Positions 19,345 through 30,474 are shown, counted from the stretch's first letter. The stretch: 64,000 nt of DNA from Serratia inhibens (GCF_003591175.1 NZ_QYYG01000001.1:1736001-1800000), one strand, 5' to 3'. Notes: generated from the letters alone by a model not told the origin. Made by a program: numbers and translations.

Positions 19345-19398
19345 CTCCCTCCTTTGTGATGTGCGCCGGGACCTGCCCGGCGCAGCATCTCGCTCCGC

Positions 19399-20115
19399 TT
19401 ATGCGCCGCGTTGCAGCAGCATAGACTTGATATGACCGATCGCACGCGTCGGATTCAAGCCTTTAGGGCATACACTGACACAATTCATAATGCTATGGCA
19501 GCGGAAAACACTGAAAGCGTCGTCCAGATCGTCTAAACGTTCTTGCGTTTCCGTGTCACGGCTGTCGATCAGGAAGCGGTACGCTGCCAACAGACCGGCC
19601 GGCCCTACAAACTTGTCAGGATTCCACCAGAACGATGGGCAAGACGTCGAGCAACAGGCACACAGGATACATTCATACAAACCGTCCAGCTTAGCCCGTT
19701 GTTCCGGCGATTGCAGGTGCTCGCGCGCCGGAGGATTCTTGCCGTCGTTCAGCAGGTAAGGCTTGATCTTTTCATACTGGGTATAGAACTGGCCCATATC
19801 AACCACCAGATCCCGCACCACCGGCAAACCCGGCAGCGGGCGGATCACAATCTTGTTGTTGCCTTTGCGCAACGCCGAGATGGGGGTAATGCACGCCAGA
19901 CCGTTTTTACCGTTCATGTTCAGGCCATCGGAACCGCACACGCCTTCACGGCACGAACGGCGGAACGACAGGGTCGGATCTTTTTCTTTCAACTGGATTA
20001 ACGCATCCAGCAGCATCATGTCCCGGCCTTCTTCCGCTTCCAGGGTGTAATCCTGCATATGCGGAGCGTCATCGACATCCGGGTTATAGCGATATATTGA
20101 GAATTCGAGTTTCAT
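19399..20115 (-). CDS. sdhB: Succinate dehydrogenase iron-sulfur subunit
   Basis: SdhB, 238 residues, carries three Fe-S clusters between FAD and quinone. The [2Fe-2S] ligands Cys55, Cys60, Asp63 and Cys75 and the Cys149/152/155 and Cys159 sets are visible, as in E. coli. Start ATG at 20115 is preferred over an upstream TTG: GGAG is well placed and the length matches. It lies 16 bases after sdhA. Confidence 0.98.
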   Translation of the reverse strand: MKLEFSIYRYNPDVDDAPHMQDYTLEAEEGRDMMLLDALIQLKEKDPTLSFRRSCREGVCGSDGLNMNGKNGLACITPISALRKGNNKIVIRPLPGLPVVRDLVVDMGQFYTQYEKIKPYLLNDGKNPPAREHLQSPEQRAKLDGLYECILCACCSTSCPSFWWNPDKFVGPAGLLAAYRFLIDSRDTETQERLDDLDDAFSVFRCHSIMNCVSVCPKGLNPTRAIGHIKSMLLQRGA

Positions 20116-20131
20116 CAATCGATCTCCGCGA

Positions 20132-21898
20132 TCAGTAGGAACGCACTTTCGGTGGGAATGCCGGGCGCAGTTTCGGTTGCATGTTCACTTCACGACGCGT
20201 CATGCTTTCCGATTGCGGCTGATACAGCGAATGGCACAGCCAGTTGGCGTCATCACGCTCCGGGAAGTCGAAGCGGCTGTGTGCCCCACGGCTCTCGGTA
20301 CGGAAGTTGGCCGACACGGCAGTGGAAAACGCAGTCTCCATCAGGTTATCCAACTCCAGGCATTCGATGCGCTGGGTGTTGAATTCGCTGGAGGTATCGT
20401 CCAGGCGTGCGTTCTTCAGACGTTCACGGATCTCTTTCAACTCTTCCAGCCCTTTCGCCATGGCATCGCCTTCACGGAATACCGAGAAGTTGTGCTGCAT
20501 ACAGGCTTGCAACGCCTTGCGAATTTCGACCGGGTCTTCACCCGAGCGGGTGTTGTTCCAGCGATTCAGGCGCTCCAGCGACGCATCCACATCCGACTCG
20601 CTGGCGTCACGGCTTTCGCCCTGCTCCGCGAGTGACTCCTGCAAATGCATGCCGGCAGCACGCCCGAACACCACCAGATCAAGCAGCGAGTTGCCGCCCA
20701 GGCGGTTGGCGCCGTGCACCGATACGCAGGCGATTTCGCCCACGGCAAACAGACCCGGTATCACCACGTCTTCGCCTTTCTCGTTCACGGTCAGTGCCTG
20801 GCCGGTCACCTTGGTCGGAATGCCGCCCATCATGTAGTGGCAGGTCGGGATAACCGGGATCGGCTCTTTCACCGGATCGACGTGCGCGAAGGTGCGCGAC
20901 AACTCCAGAATGCCCGGCAGGCGGGATTCCAGCACCTCTTTACCCAGGTGATCCAGCTTCAGCTTGACGTGCGGGCCCCACGGGCCGTCACAGCCGCGGC
21001 CTTCGCGGATTTCAATCATGATCGAACGGGCAACCACATCACGGCCCGCCAGGTCTTTGGCGTTCGGCGCATAGCGCTCCATGAAACGCTCGCCGTGTTT
21101 GTTCAGCAGGTAACCGCCTTCACCACGGCAACCTTCGGTCACCAGTACCCCGGCGCCGGCGATGCCGGTCGGGTGGAACTGCCACATTTCCATGTCCTGC
21201 ACCGGCACGCCGGCGCGCAGCGCCATGCCGACACCGTCACCGGTGTTGATATGCGCGTTGGTGGTGGACTGGTAAATACGGCCTGCACCGCCGGTCGCCA
21301 GCACGGTGGCTTTGGCTTTGAAGTAAACCACTTCACCGGTTTCAATGCAGATAGCCGTGGTACCCACCACCGCGCCATCCTGGTTTTTCACCAGATCCAG
21401 CGCATACCACTCGGAGAAAATAGTGGTGTGGTTTTTCAGGTTCTGTTGATACAGGGTGTGCAACAGGGCGTGGCCGGTACGGTCAGCCGCCGCCGCGGTG
21501 CGTGCCGCCTGCTCGCCACCAAAGTTCAGTGACTGGCCGCCGAACGGGCGCTGATAGATGCGGCCTTCATCCGTACGGGAGAACGGCAGCCCCATGTGCT
21601 CCAGCTCCAGAACCGCTTCCGGGCCGGTTTTACACATATATTCAATGGCGTCCTGGTCACCGATATAATCGGAACCTTTCACCGTGTCATACATATGCCA
21701 TTCCCAGTTATCATCGTGGTTATTACCCAGGGCTACGGTAATGCCGCCCTGCGCAGACACGGTATGGGAACGGGTCGGGAATACTTTGGATATCAGGGCA
21801 CAGGTGGAGCCCGCTTGAGAAATCTGCAGTGCCGCGCGCATACCTGCACCGCCAGCTCCGATAACTACAGCATCAAACTCTCTGACCGGCAATTTCAT
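20132..21898 (-). CDS. sdhA: Succinate dehydrogenase flavoprotein subunit
   Basis: SdhA, 588 residues, oxidises succinate to fumarate with covalent FAD. The dinucleotide fold [10 protein letters not shown] is N-terminal and His45 in [10 protein letters not shown] is the FAD attachment site. The C-terminus [11 protein letters not shown] is typical. Its ATG directly follows the sdhD stop (TAAATG). The length equals E. coli SdhA. Confidence 0.98.
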   Translation of the reverse strand: MKLPVREFDAVVIGAGGAGMRAALQISQAGSTCALISKVFPTRSHTVSAQGGITVALGNNHDDNWEWHMYDTVKGSDYIGDQDAIEYMCKTGPEAVLELEHMGLPFSRTDEGRIYQRPFGGQSLNFGGEQAARTAAAADRTGHALLHTLYQQNLKNHTTIFSEWYALDLVKNQDGAVVGTTAICIETGEVVYFKAKATVLATGGAGRIYQSTTNAHINTGDGVGMALRAGVPVQDMEMWQFHPTGIAGAGVLVTEGCRGEGGYLLNKHGERFMERYAPNAKDLAGRDVVARSIMIEIREGRGCDGPWGPHVKLKLDHLGKEVLESRLPGILELSRTFAHVDPVKEPIPVIPTCHYMMGGIPTKVTGQALTVNEKGEDVVIPGLFAVGEIACVSVHGANRLGGNSLLDLVVFGRAAGMHLQESLAEQGESRDASESDVDASLERLNRWNNTRSGEDPVEIRKALQACMQHNFSVFREGDAMAKGLEELKEIRERLKNARLDDTSSEFNTQRIECLELDNLMETAFSTAVSANFRTESRGAHSRFDFPERDDANWLCHSLYQPQSESMTRREVNMQPKLRPAFPPKVRSY

Positions 21899-22246
21899 TT
21901 ACACACCCCACACTACGATTGTTCCGTACAGTAAATAGACCAGCAACACGACAACGATCGCCAGTTGCAATACCAGACGCACTGCCAGCGGCTTGACGTA
22001 ATCCGTCAGCACCTGCCACAAACCGACCCAGGCGTGAACCAGAATCGACAGCAGCGTCAGCAGCGTGAACACTTTCGTAATAGAGGTGGCGAAGAAGCCG
22101 CGCCAGATTTCATAGGTGAGATCCGGAGCCGTGACGAAGAAGCCCAGGATATACAACACGTACAGGGTGATGACGATAGCGGAAGCACGCAGTAACAACC
22201 AATCGTGTACGCCATTGCGCCCTAATGCAGAAACATTGTTTACCAT
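21899..22246 (-). CDS. sdhD: Succinate dehydrogenase membrane anchor SdhD
   Basis: Membrane anchor of 115 residues and three helices. His71 (heme b region), Asp82 and Tyr83 (quinone site) lie in [13 protein letters not shown]. The start [16 protein letters not shown] matches E. coli; the frame stays open upstream inside sdhC but that extension is not SdhD-like. It overlaps the sdhC end by 7 bases. Confidence 0.97.
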   Translation of the reverse strand: MVNNVSALGRNGVHDWLLLRASAIVITLYVLYILGFFVTAPDLTYEIWRGFFATSITKVFTLLTLLSILVHAWVGLWQVLTDYVKPLAVRLVLQLAIVVVLLVYLLYGTIVVWGV

Positions 22247-22629
22247 ACGAGGACTCCAGCCAGAACTGACAGCACGACGGTCAGACCGATCGCCACCTGG
22301 GCAGAACGGGTACCGGCGGCTAAACTCTCTTCGATATAGCCAAAATCCATTAACAAGTGACGGATGCCACCGCAAATGTGATAGGCCAACGCCGTGAGGA
22401 TGCCCCAGAATATGAATTTGACGATGAAGCTATTCATGATGGCAGCAGCCTGCATGAAACCCTCTTGGGAAGAGAGAGACAGGCCCAGCAGCCAGAGGAG
22501 GATACCCACGGCAACGAAGGTAATTACGCCAGAGACTCGGTGTAAAATGGACGCTATCGCAGTTACGGGAAACTGAATCGTTTGCAGATCCAGGTTGACA
22601 GGTCTTTGTTTTTTCACGTTTTTGCCCAC
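22240..22629 (-). CDS. sdhC: Succinate dehydrogenase cytochrome b556 subunit
   Basis: SdhC, 129 residues, forms the heme b and quinone pocket with SdhD. Ser27 and Arg31 (quinone site) and His84 (heme ligand, in [10 protein letters not shown]) are present. The start is GTG, giving [18 protein letters not shown] and the E. coli length; the ribosome site is weak. It is the first gene of sdhCDAB-sucABCD. Confidence 0.96.
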   Translation of the reverse strand: MGKNVKKQRPVNLDLQTIQFPVTAIASILHRVSGVITFVAVGILLWLLGLSLSSQEGFMQAAAIMNSFIVKFIFWGILTALAYHICGGIRHLLMDFGYIEESLAAGTRSAQVAIGLTVVLSVLAGVLVW

Positions 22630-22864
22630 ACAGCTCTTATTATTTTCCTTCCTCCGGGCCTGGGTGGGGATCAGACAGCGTTAAGAGCCAAAACCCTTAC
22701 ACGTCACGCGCTCAAACATCAACATCCTCTGTGCTTAAACGGCGCGCATTTATAACGCTGGGTGCTCCTACTTCAGGGTAATCCGGAGACCTGGCGGCAG
22801 TATAGGAGGATCACATTCTGATTACAATTCCCATACAATCTGTTTGGTAACATTTCCCCCGAAC

Positions 22865-22880
22865 AGTGATTTAGATCACG
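22865..22880. promoter_or_regulatory. CRP-like site
   Basis: AGTGATTTAGATCACG fits GTGA-N6-TCAC of the CRP consensus, symmetric about its centre. It lies about 235 bases upstream of sdhC and 485 upstream of gltA, consistent with catabolite control of sdh. Confidence 0.6.
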
Positions 22881-23030
22881 GATTTCACAATTGGCACAAA
22901 ATTAATTATCTGATTTGACAAGAGATCAACATTTCCATTACATATAGGGGCACAAACGGTCCTATGATGCGCTATAGGTCAGCGGATACACTTCCCCCAG
23001 TGTTCAAGATATGCAACAGTGTATTTGGCA

Positions 23031-23129
23031 GAACCTATCCCAATAACCGTTTTTGCCGGTCATGTTTGCAACAAATCACCGCAGGTAAAAGCAAATAAGA
23101 CAAATAAAACAACTTATTGGGATAGGTTC
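23031..23129. repeat. 99-base palindromic element upstream of gltA
   Basis: GAACCTATCCCAATAA (23031-23046) is repeated exactly inverted as TTATTGGGATAGGTTC (23114-23129), enclosing 67 AT-rich bases. The 16-base perfect termini are compatible with a miniature mobile or palindromic intergenic element. I cannot assign it to a named family. Confidence 0.7.
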
Positions 23130-23364
23130 ATAAAACCCCCGAACACGTCGTAGGTACGATTAACAGAATATAACGAATTCCGATGAATCGTTAACAACTG
23201 GTCACCCGCCTCGTTCGCCTGGTTAGCACTCTGTACCCTACCCGCGCAATTGCGCAGTCGCTCACAGAGTTAGCGTCCGCTCCATTTTTTGCGGGCAACC
23301 TGCGGAGAATTAAGGTATTTCAGTTGTTAGAGGTTTTTAAAATAAGGCGCTAAGGAGACAGTAA

Positions 23365-24657
23365 ATGACTGATAAGAAAGCGACGCTAACCATTAACGAT
23401 GGCGAAGCTCCGATCGAACTGGGCGTATTATCCCCGACACTGGGCCCCGATGTCCTCGATGTCCGCGCTCTGGGCTCCAAAGGTTATTTCACATTTGATC
23501 CCGGCTTTACTTCTACCGCTTCCTGCGAATCCAAAATCACCTTTATCGACGGTGACAAAGGCGTGCTGCTGCACCGCGGCTTCCCGATCGAACAGCTGGC
23601 GAAAGAGTCTTCCTACCTGGAAGTGTGCTACATCCTGCTGTATGGCGAGACCCCGACCGCAGAAGAGTTCGAGACCTTCAAAACTACCGTGACCCGCCAC
23701 ACCATGATCCACGACCAGATCACCCATCTGTTCCGTGGCTTCCGTCGCGACTCGCACCCTATGGCGGTGCTGTGCGGCGTAACCGGTGCGCTGGCGGCGT
23801 TCTACCACGACGCGCTGGATGTGAACAACGAGCGTCACCGCGAGATCACCGCATTCCGCCTGCTGTCCAAAATGCCTACCGTGGCGGCGATGTGTTACAA
23901 ATATTCCCTGGGCCAGCCGTTCGTTTACCCACGTAACGATCTGTCCTACGCCGGCAACTTCCTGCACATGATGTTCGCTACCCCGTGTGAAGAATACGTG
24001 GTGAACCCGGTGCTGGAACGCGCAATGGATCGCATCCTGATCCTGCACGCCGACCACGAGCAAAACGCGTCCACTTCTACCGTACGTACCGCAGGTTCTT
24101 CAGGCGCTAACCCGTTTGCCTGTATCGCGGCCGGTATCGCCTCCCTGTGGGGGCCGGCACACGGCGGCGCCAACGAAGCCGCGCTGAAGATGCTCGAAGA
24201 GATCAAAACCGTTGAACACATCCCGGAGTTCATCAAGCGCGCGAAAGACAAGAACGATTCGTTCCGTCTGATGGGCTTTGGCCACCGCGTGTACAAGAAC
24301 TACGATCCGCGCGCCACCGTGATGCGCGAAACCTGTCACGAAGTGCTGAAAGAGCTGAACAAGAAGGACGACAACCTGTTGGAAGTGGCGATGGAGCTGG
24401 AACACATCGCACTGAACGACCCGTACTTCATCGAGAAGAAACTGTACCCGAACGTCGACTTCTACTCGGGTATCATCCTGAAAGCTATGGGTATCCCTTC
24501 TTCCATGTTCACCGTTATCTTTGCCATCGCCCGTACCATCGGCTGGATTGCGCACTGGAACGAAATGCATGACGAAGGCATCAAAATTGCCCGTCCGCGT
24601 CAGCTGTATACCGGCTATGCCGAGCGTGATTTCAAATCCCAGCTGAAAAACAAGTAA
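23365..24657 (+). CDS. gltA: Citrate synthase (type II)
   Basis: Hexameric, NADH-sensitive type II citrate synthase, 430 residues, condensing oxaloacetate and acetyl-CoA. Catalytic motifs are visible: [29 protein letters not shown] and [13 protein letters not shown], and a C-terminal [15 protein letters not shown] precedes the ATG. It is divergent from sdhC and ends at a strong terminator. Confidence 0.98.
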   Translation: MTDKKATLTINDGEAPIELGVLSPTLGPDVLDVRALGSKGYFTFDPGFTSTASCESKITFIDGDKGVLLHRGFPIEQLAKESSYLEVCYILLYGETPTAEEFETFKTTVTRHTMIHDQITHLFRGFRRDSHPMAVLCGVTGALAAFYHDALDVNNERHREITAFRLLSKMPTVAAMCYKYSLGQPFVYPRNDLSYAGNFLHMMFATPCEEYVVNPVLERAMDRILILHADHEQNASTSTVRTAGSSGANPFACIAAGIASLWGPAHGGANEAALKMLEEIKTVEHIPEFIKRAKDKNDSFRLMGFGHRVYKNYDPRATVMRETCHEVLKELNKKDDNLLEVAMELEHIALNDPYFIEKKLYPNVDFYSGIILKAMGIPSSMFTVIFAIARTIGWIAHWNEMHDEGIKIARPRQLYTGYAERDFKSQLKNK

Positions 24658-24687
24658 CGCCGCTTTACCCTACATAAAGCAGCACAG

Positions 24688-24715
24688 CGCCGTCCGATTG
24701 GGCGGCGTTTTTTTT
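24688..24715 (+). terminator. gltA terminator
   Basis: CGCCGTCC (24688-24695), loop GATT, GGGCGGCG (24700-24707, one G-T pair), followed by eight T residues. It sits immediately before the convergent nei stop. Confidence 0.92.
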
Positions 24716-24716
24716 G

Positions 24717-25508
24717 CTATTTTTGGCAACCGGGGCACCAATAAAACGGCCGCGACGACAGTTGGGTTCTGACAATCATCGCGCCGCAGCGCCCGCAAGG
24801 CTCACCGCTGCGATGGAACACCTTAAAGCTGAACAGCGCACCGTGATGACGATTCTCATCCACCAGCCCGCGCGTCCGGTAAGACAGACGCGGCACCGCC
24901 AACAGCGCCTCCGCCAGCCGCCGTAATACTTCCGGTGCCAGATCCTGCGGCCGGTGCTGCGGCGCCAGTTCCGCCTGCCAGAGAATTTCGGCTCGCAGAT
25001 AATTGCCCAAACCGGCAAGAAACGCCTGATCGAGCAGCATCCCTCCCAATTGCCGGCGACGAAACGCCGGCGACAACAGCCGTTGTTCCACCGTTGTCGC
25101 CGTCAGCGACATATCCAGCACATCAGGCCCGATACGTTGCAAGAACGGGTGCAGCTCGATCTCTTCGCGCGGCCCCAGGGTGATCTCCGAGGCGCTGTAC
25201 AATAAAATCGCCCGCTCAGCCGTTTCCAGCCGTACGCGCAAATCACGCTTGGTATCTGGCGTATCTCCCGCCCTGGCCACTTTCCACACGCCATACAACT
25301 GATTATGGCTGTACATCGTCAACCCGTTGGAAAAATGGGTCAACAGCGCCTTGCCGCGTGGCTCGATAGCAATAATGCGTTCACCAATTAACCGGTCGCG
25401 ATAATGTTTAAGCTGGGGAAAAGCAAACTCGACCTCGGTCAGCGGCCGATCGATCACCGCCGTAGCCAGCGCATCCGCCGCCCGGCGAATTTCCGGTCCT
25501 TCCGGCAT
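24717..25508 (-). CDS. nei: Endonuclease VIII (DNA glycosylase/AP lyase)
   Basis: Base-excision repair enzyme of the Fpg/Nei family, 263 residues, removing oxidised pyrimidines. Catalytic Pro2-Glu3 follow the initiator Met ([12 protein letters not shown]), and Lys53 lies in EPRGKALL. The C-terminal zinc finger has CGRCG and CPGC. The helix-two-turn-helix [12 protein letters not shown] is intact. It is separated by 58 bases from pcp. Confidence 0.97.
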   Translation of the reverse strand: MPEGPEIRRAADALATAVIDRPLTEVEFAFPQLKHYRDRLIGERIIAIEPRGKALLTHFSNGLTMYSHNQLYGVWKVARAGDTPDTKRDLRVRLETAERAILLYSASEITLGPREEIELHPFLQRIGPDVLDMSLTATTVEQRLLSPAFRRRQLGGMLLDQAFLAGLGNYLRAEILWQAELAPQHRPQDLAPEVLRRLAEALLAVPRLSYRTRGLVDENRHHGALFSFKVFHRSGEPCGRCGAMIVRTQLSSRPFYWCPGCQK

Positions 25509-25566
25509 GTTGCAACTCCTGAATTAGCCAGGCCACCGCAGCGGGCACCCCGGTAAAAAACACCTG

Positions 25567-26211
25567 TTAATGCGTCGCGCCGCCCACCACTTTCAGATCG
25601 TGCTCCACCTGCAATGCGACGGAGATCGCCAGCTCCAGAGCGAACAGCACCGTCTGGGACGCCATGCTGGGCGCACCAGGATACGCAGCGGCCTGTTCCG
25701 GCAGATAAGGGATATGAATAAACCCGCCCTTGATCTCTTGCTGGCCGTTTAACCGGTGCAGCAGGCCGTACATCACGTGGTTGCAAACGTAGGTCCCGGC
25801 GGTTTGCGATACCGAAGCGGGAATGCCGGCTTCACGCATCGAGTTGACCATCGCCTTGATCGGCAAGGTACTGAAATAGGCCGCCGGTCCGGTTTCAAGG
25901 ATCGGTTCGTCGATCGGTTGCCGGCCCTGATTATCAGGAATGCGTGCATCATCAACGTTGATCGCCACCCGTTCGAGGGTAATATCGGTACGTCCACCGG
26001 CCTGGCCGATGGCCAGTACCATCACTGGCTGCACCTCATCAATCGCTGCGTTCAACGCCTCAAGCGCCACGCCAAATACGCAAGGCAGCTGGCGCGCAAT
26101 AATGCGCGCGCCGACAAACTCCCTGTCGTTCAGTTGCTTTACCACTTCCCACGAAGGATTAACTCGTTCTCCGCCAAAGGGTTCAAAGCCCGTAATCAAT
26201 ACCTTTTGCAT
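25567..26211 (-). CDS. pcp: Pyroglutamyl-peptidase I
   Basis: Cysteine peptidase of 214 residues that removes N-terminal 5-oxoproline from peptides. The family triad is present at Glu80 (DITLERVA), Cys143 ([11 protein letters not shown]) and His166 (GFIHIPYLP). It follows the DUF979 gene by 8 bases. Co-location with pxpABC points to recovery of 5-oxoproline from peptides. Confidence 0.95.
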   Translation of the reverse strand: MQKVLITGFEPFGGERVNPSWEVVKQLNDREFVGARIIARQLPCVFGVALEALNAAIDEVQPVMVLAIGQAGGRTDITLERVAINVDDARIPDNQGRQPIDEPILETGPAAYFSTLPIKAMVNSMREAGIPASVSQTAGTYVCNHVMYGLLHRLNGQQEIKGGFIHIPYLPEQAAAYPGAPSMASQTVLFALELAISVALQVEHDLKVVGGATH

Positions 26212-26219
26212 GAGTTCTC

Positions 26220-27239
26220 CTACAGGAACATCAGGAAATACAGCAGGAACACGTTAACCAACAGCAGCAGCACCCCGGTCGGCACCTGCGCCTTGATCAC
26301 CGCATTCTTGTCCGGCAATTCCAGCAACGCCGCCGGCACAATATTAAAGTTAGCCGCCATTGGCGTCATCAGCGTGCCGCAATAGCCGGAAAACATGCCG
26401 ATTGCCGCCATCACCGCCGGATTACCGCCGTGTTGCAGCACCAGGATCGGGATGCCGATACCGGCAGTGACGATCGGGAAGGCGGCGAAGGCGTTGCCCA
26501 TCACCATGGTCAGCAGCGCCATGCCGATGGCGTAAACCGCCACGGCGATAAAGCGGTTGTCGACCGCCAGGTATTCCTGGGTCAGATGGGAAATCGCGGT
26601 ACCGACGCCGGCGGCAGTGAACAGCAGCCCCAGCGTGGCCAGAATCTGCGGTAAAATAAACGCCCAGCCGACCGAATCCAACAGACGACGCGCTTCCTGT
26701 ATCGGCTGCGAAAGGGTTTCGCGAGTCATTCGCACCGCAATAATGCCGCCCAACACCACACCCAGCGCCATCGAGAACAGCGTAATCAACGTGGCGTGAT
26801 TGCCGCTGCCGAACACCGCCTGCTGCAGAGCCGGAATATTGTTGAACAGCAATACACCGGCCACCGTCACCACCGGAATAGCCAGCGCAGGAATAAACAG
26901 CCGGTTCCCCAACCGTTTGGCACTTTCTTCACGCTGCTGCGGAGTACGTTGATGGTAGCTGCCAAGCCGCATTCCGCCAAAGCCGGCGATCAATGCCATC
27001 ACTATCACCACTACGCCGACGATGATATGCAGCATGCGCTTCTCATTGCTGCCCTCGCCCAACACCTCACCCAGCAGGCTGTAGGTCCAATCGCCGACCA
27101 AAAAGACCAGACCGTACAGCGCCCAGAACAGCCCGGTGGTGATGCGGCGCGGGTTGGCACGATCGCGAAACGACATCACCGCCACGATCAACAGCACCGC
27201 ACCGGCCAGCCAGTAGAGATATTGTTGTTGGAAATTCAT
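26220..27239 (-). CDS. DUF979 family membrane protein, putative transporter
   Basis: A 339-residue polytopic membrane protein, about nine hydrophobic segments, of the DUF979 family. It overlaps the DUF969 gene by four bases (ATGA), so the two are likely translated together and form one complex. Its setting between pcp and pxpACB makes 5-oxoproline or pyroglutamyl-peptide transport the best guess. No transport family motif proves it. Confidence 0.8.
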   Translation of the reverse strand: MNFQQQYLYWLAGAVLLIVAVMSFRDRANPRRITTGLFWALYGLVFLVGDWTYSLLGEVLGEGSNEKRMLHIIVGVVVIVMALIAGFGGMRLGSYHQRTPQQREESAKRLGNRLFIPALAIPVVTVAGVLLFNNIPALQQAVFGSGNHATLITLFSMALGVVLGGIIAVRMTRETLSQPIQEARRLLDSVGWAFILPQILATLGLLFTAAGVGTAISHLTQEYLAVDNRFIAVAVYAIGMALLTMVMGNAFAAFPIVTAGIGIPILVLQHGGNPAVMAAIGMFSGYCGTLMTPMAANFNIVPAALLELPDKNAVIKAQVPTGVLLLLVNVFLLYFLMFL

Positions 27240-27967
27240 TGAGCATCTCCTTTGGCCCGCAACGCCGCCTGGTTAAGCTGCGCCAGCTCGGCGCTGAGCT
27301 GTTTGTCCATCCGGTAAAGCCGGAAGGCGTGGATCAGGAAAGCGAAAATGGCGGTCGGAATGCCCCATAAAGCGATATGCAACGGCTCGGTCTGGATACC
27401 GCCTGACTCCAGCATAAAGTTATGCATGAAGATGATCGCACCAAAGGCCACGAAGATGTCCTCGCCAAAGAACAGCCCGACGTTATCGGTGGCGGCGGAC
27501 ATGGCACGCAGGCGATGCCGCGTGCGTTCCGGCAGATCGCCGTAGCGGTTTTCGGTTGCCCCTTCCGCCATCGGCGCCAGCAGCGGGCGCACCATTTGCG
27601 GGTGGCCACCCAGGCTGGTCAGCCCCATGGCGGCGGTAATTTCACGCACAAACAGATAGACGATCAATAATCGCCCTGCGGTGGCGCTCTTGATCTTGGC
27701 GATCCACGCCTGCGCACGTTCCTTCAGCCCGTGACGTTCCAGCAGACCGATTACCGCCAGCGGCAACAGCAGGATCAGCGGCAGGTTTCGGGTATTGAGG
27801 AAGCCTTCACCCAGTTTTTCCAGAATGACGTCCAGCGGCATCAGCGCCGCCAGCCCGGTGATGATGCCGGCGGCAATCACCACCAGCACCGGGTTGAAAC
27901 GCAAAACAAATCCAGCCACGATGGCGGCAATGCCAATCAATGGCCAGAGGTTAATGGCCTGTTCCAT
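27236..27967 (-). CDS. DUF969 family membrane protein, putative transporter
   Basis: A 243-residue polytopic protein of the DUF969 family with about six hydrophobic segments and a conserved REITAAMGLTSLGGHPQMVRP loop. It is always seen by me paired with DUF979. It begins the transporter pair 56 bases downstream of pxpA. Role is inferred from neighbourhood only. Confidence 0.8.
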   Translation of the reverse strand: MEQAINLWPLIGIAAIVAGFVLRFNPVLVVIAAGIITGLAALMPLDVILEKLGEGFLNTRNLPLILLLPLAVIGLLERHGLKERAQAWIAKIKSATAGRLLIVYLFVREITAAMGLTSLGGHPQMVRPLLAPMAEGATENRYGDLPERTRHRLRAMSAATDNVGLFFGEDIFVAFGAIIFMHNFMLESGGIQTEPLHIALWGIPTAIFAFLIHAFRLYRMDKQLSAELAQLNQAALRAKGDAQ

Positions 27968-28023
27968 AATCTTCCCCGATAGTTGCTAATCGTTTTTTAT
28001 GAGTGATGTTGCGTGTCCCGCTG

Positions 28024-28761
28024 TCAGTCTGCGCTGACGTTAATGCCCTCTACAGCGAAACGCTCGCGCAGCGTGCGCGCAAAGCTCAACGCATGTTCAC
28101 CGTCGCCGTGCAGGCAGACGGTTTCTGCCTGCACCGCAGCCCAAGTGCCTTCCAGAGTGCGGACCCGATGATGGCGCACCATGTCCAGCGTTTGCGTCAG
28201 CGCCTGTTCATCGTCTTCGATCAGTGCGCCCGGCTGGCCACGCGGTACCAGCGTGCCGTCGGCCTGATAGCCGCGATCGGCGAACACTTCCTGCCGCGTC
28301 GCCAACCCCAGTTTTTCACCGGCGCGGATAAGTTCGCTGCCCGCCAATCCCACCAGCCGCAGAGCGGGATCGACCGCCTTCACCGCCCGGGCGATGGCCT
28401 CCGCCAAAGCCGGTTCAACCGCTGCCTGGTTGTACAACATGCCGTGTGGCTTCACATGTACCATCACCCCGCCTTCGGCGCGGGCCATCGCCGCCACCGC
28501 CCCCAGCTGATACACCACCTGCGCATATACCGTTTCCGGCGGCAGCTGCATGCGGGTGCGGCCAAAATTCTCGCGATCGGGGAAGCTGGGGTGCGCGCCA
28601 ATCGCCACGCCATATTGCAGCGCCCAACGGATCGACTGACGCAGGGTTTGCGCATCACCGGCGTGAAAACCGCAGGCAATATTGGCCGAACTGACCAGTT
28701 GCAGCAGCGCCTCGTCGTTGGCGCAGCCTTCGCCGAGATCGGCGTTCAGATCAATGAGCAT
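28024..28761 (-). CDS. pxpA: 5-oxoprolinase subunit PxpA
   Basis: LamB/YcsF-family protein of 245 residues, subunit A of the ATP-dependent 5-oxoprolinase that converts 5-oxoproline to glutamate. Typical motifs are [28 protein letters not shown] and [10 protein letters not shown]. It overlaps pxpC by 11 bases. The family is known to act with PxpB and PxpC. Confidence 0.96.
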   Translation of the reverse strand: MLIDLNADLGEGCANDEALLQLVSSANIACGFHAGDAQTLRQSIRWALQYGVAIGAHPSFPDRENFGRTRMQLPPETVYAQVVYQLGAVAAMARAEGGVMVHVKPHGMLYNQAAVEPALAEAIARAVKAVDPALRLVGLAGSELIRAGEKLGLATRQEVFADRGYQADGTLVPRGQPGALIEDDEQALTQTLDMVRHHRVRTLEGTWAAVQAETVCLHGDGEHALSFARTLRERFAVEGINVSAD

Positions 28762-29683
28762 CTAACCCCCAAGCAATTTGTTGGATAAAGTGATCCTGCT
28801 CTGCCTTGGCACGTTGCGCCTCCGCCAGGGTGCAGGGAACAAAGTGGATAGCCTCGCCCAGACGGATCTGCGCCAAATGATAGAGATCGGCCTCGATCAC
28901 ACAGGCAATGCGCGGGTAACCGCCGGTAGTTTGCGCGTCGGCCATCAGCACGATCGGTTGGCCGTTATGCGGCACCTGCACCACGCCCGGCAGCAGCCCG
29001 TGCGACAGCATTTCGCGGTCGGTGGTGCGACCCAGCGCATTGCCGCCGTGCAGACGATATCCCATGCGATTGCTCTGCGGGCTGAGTTGCCAGGCGGTGC
29101 GCCAAAAAGCCTCCTGCGCCTCGGAGCTGAACTCGGCATATTCCGGTCCCGGCAAGGCGCGGATGCGATTATTGAACAACAGTTGCTTTACGCCACAGCT
29201 GTTTTGCGGCAGGGAACCCGGCTTGCCCAACGGCAGGCTGTCGCCGTCTTTCAGGTTGCGCCCTTCCAACCCGCCAAAGGCAGCTTTGATATCCGTGCTG
29301 CGCGAACCGAGCATTTCGGGCACGGCGATGCCCCCGGAGAGCGCCAGATAGCTGCGCATACCGCGTTTAGGCATGTTCATGATCAGTTGCTGGCCCGCTT
29401 TAACCGGGTAACGCCAGCCGGTCCACAACGGTTTTTCGTCCAGTTTTGCATCGCAACCGGCCCCGGTCAGAGCGATCCACCCCGCCTGAGTGAATTCGAC
29501 GCTGAATTGGCCCAGGGTGATTTCCAACCCGGCGGCATCCGCTGAATTACCCACCAGCAGGTTAGCAATTTTCAGCGCCGGCAGGTCGAGCGCACCGCCC
29601 TGGCTAACGCCCAGACGGCGGAAACCGTGACGGCCCGCATCCTGTACCGTGGTGTAAATGCCCGCACGCAGGATCTTCAACAT
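28751..29683 (-). CDS. pxpC: 5-oxoprolinase subunit PxpC
   Basis: Biotin-dependent-carboxylase-like protein of 310 residues (KipA/PxpC, the AHS2 family). It has the opening [29 protein letters not shown] and later [14 protein letters not shown]-type signature ([18 protein letters not shown]). It overlaps both neighbours. Forms the PxpBC portion of 5-oxoprolinase. Confidence 0.95.
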   Translation of the reverse strand: MLKILRAGIYTTVQDAGRHGFRRLGVSQGGALDLPALKIANLLVGNSADAAGLEITLGQFSVEFTQAGWIALTGAGCDAKLDEKPLWTGWRYPVKAGQQLIMNMPKRGMRSYLALSGGIAVPEMLGSRSTDIKAAFGGLEGRNLKDGDSLPLGKPGSLPQNSCGVKQLLFNNRIRALPGPEYAEFSSEAQEAFWRTAWQLSPQSNRMGYRLHGGNALGRTTDREMLSHGLLPGVVQVPHNGQPIVLMADAQTTGGYPRIACVIEADLYHLAQIRLGEAIHFVPCTLAEAQRAKAEQDHFIQQIAWGLDAH

Positions 29684-30333
29684 ACGCCCTCCTTCTGCGG
29701 CACGAAGCGCACGTTATCGCCAGGGCGCAGCAGCGTCGGCGGCATGTCATAAGGATTGAATAACGACAGCGGCGTGCGGCCAATCAACTGCCAGCCCCCC
29801 GGCGTGACCAGCGGATAAATGCCGGTCTGGCTGCCGCCGATGCCGACGGAGCCTGCGGCCACCGCCAGGCGCGGTTCGGCACGGCGCGGCGTCGCCAATT
29901 TTTCCGGCATGCCGCCCATATAAGAAAAGCCCGGCTGGAAGCCAAGGAAATAAACCACATAGGCCGCAGAAGAATGGCATTCCACCACCTGCTGCGGCGT
30001 CATGCCGGTATGGCGCGCTACCTCGTCCAGATCCGGCCCATACTCACCGCCGTAGACCACCGGAATATCCACCTCGCGCAATTCCGGCACCAGGCTTTCC
30101 TCGCTGTCCCAGCCCTGCTGCAACAGCGCCAGCATCGCTTCGGCGTCAGCCTGCGGCGTATTCAGCAACAACGTGAGATTGTTCATGCCCGGCACCACTT
30201 CCAGCACATCGGGATGATGATTCAGTTTTTCGGCCAGTGCCCAGATCCGCCGCTGACTTGGCAGCGTCACCGGCGGCGACAGCTCAAGCACTACCGCTCT
30301 TTCACCCAACAGGTAATATCGCGCTTGTTGCAC
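29677..30333 (-). CDS. pxpB: 5-oxoprolinase subunit PxpB
   Basis: KipI/PxpB (AHS1) family, 218 residues with [33 protein letters not shown] and [11 protein letters not shown]. The GTG at 30333 is chosen: AGGAG lies 7 bases upstream and the length equals E. coli YbgJ. The frame continues upstream but only through an ERIC-like repeat, so a longer start is unlikely. First gene of the leftward 5-oxoproline operon. Confidence 0.95.
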   Translation of the reverse strand: MQQARYYLLGERAVVLELSPPVTLPSQRRIWALAEKLNHHPDVLEVVPGMNNLTLLLNTPQADAEAMLALLQQGWDSEESLVPELREVDIPVVYGGEYGPDLDEVARHTGMTPQQVVECHSSAAYVVYFLGFQPGFSYMGGMPEKLATPRRAEPRLAVAAGSVGIGGSQTGIYPLVTPGGWQLIGRTPLSLFNPYDMPPTLLRPGDNVRFVPQKEGVC

Positions 30334-30355
30334 CCTTATTCTCCTTATAACCGCT

Positions 30356-30474
30356 AACCGCCGTCTTTCAAGCCGCAGCGTTCTGCCCAACTCACCTGGG
30401 CGCAGCTTGCAACGCCCCTACGATATTTGGCTATCAACGAACAGGTCGTCTGGCCACAACTTGAAATGCATAGG
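30356..30474. repeat. Degenerate ERIC element upstream of pxpB
   Basis: The ends CCGTCTTTCAAGCCGCAGCG and the right arm ACAACTTGAAATGCATAGG match the ERIC copies at 19103 and 37359, but the central third has diverged. It occupies the promoter side of pxpB. The 280-base gap 30334-30613 otherwise shows only the ybgI hairpin. Confidence 0.7.

Larger units (their letters stand above)
22630..23364. promoter_or_regulatory. Divergent sdhC-gltA control region
   Basis: A 735-base gene-free region between the sdh-suc operon and gltA, as in E. coli, where it is controlled by CRP, ArcA and others. A good CRP-like site and a 99-base palindromic element are listed separately. The remainder is AT-rich with no supported gene. 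Confidence 0.75.

Noticed and set aside
22900-22935. FNR-like TTGACAAGAGATCAA upstream of sdhC
   Set aside because: The half-sites are five bases apart rather than four and one half-site is imperfect, so I do not list it as a site.
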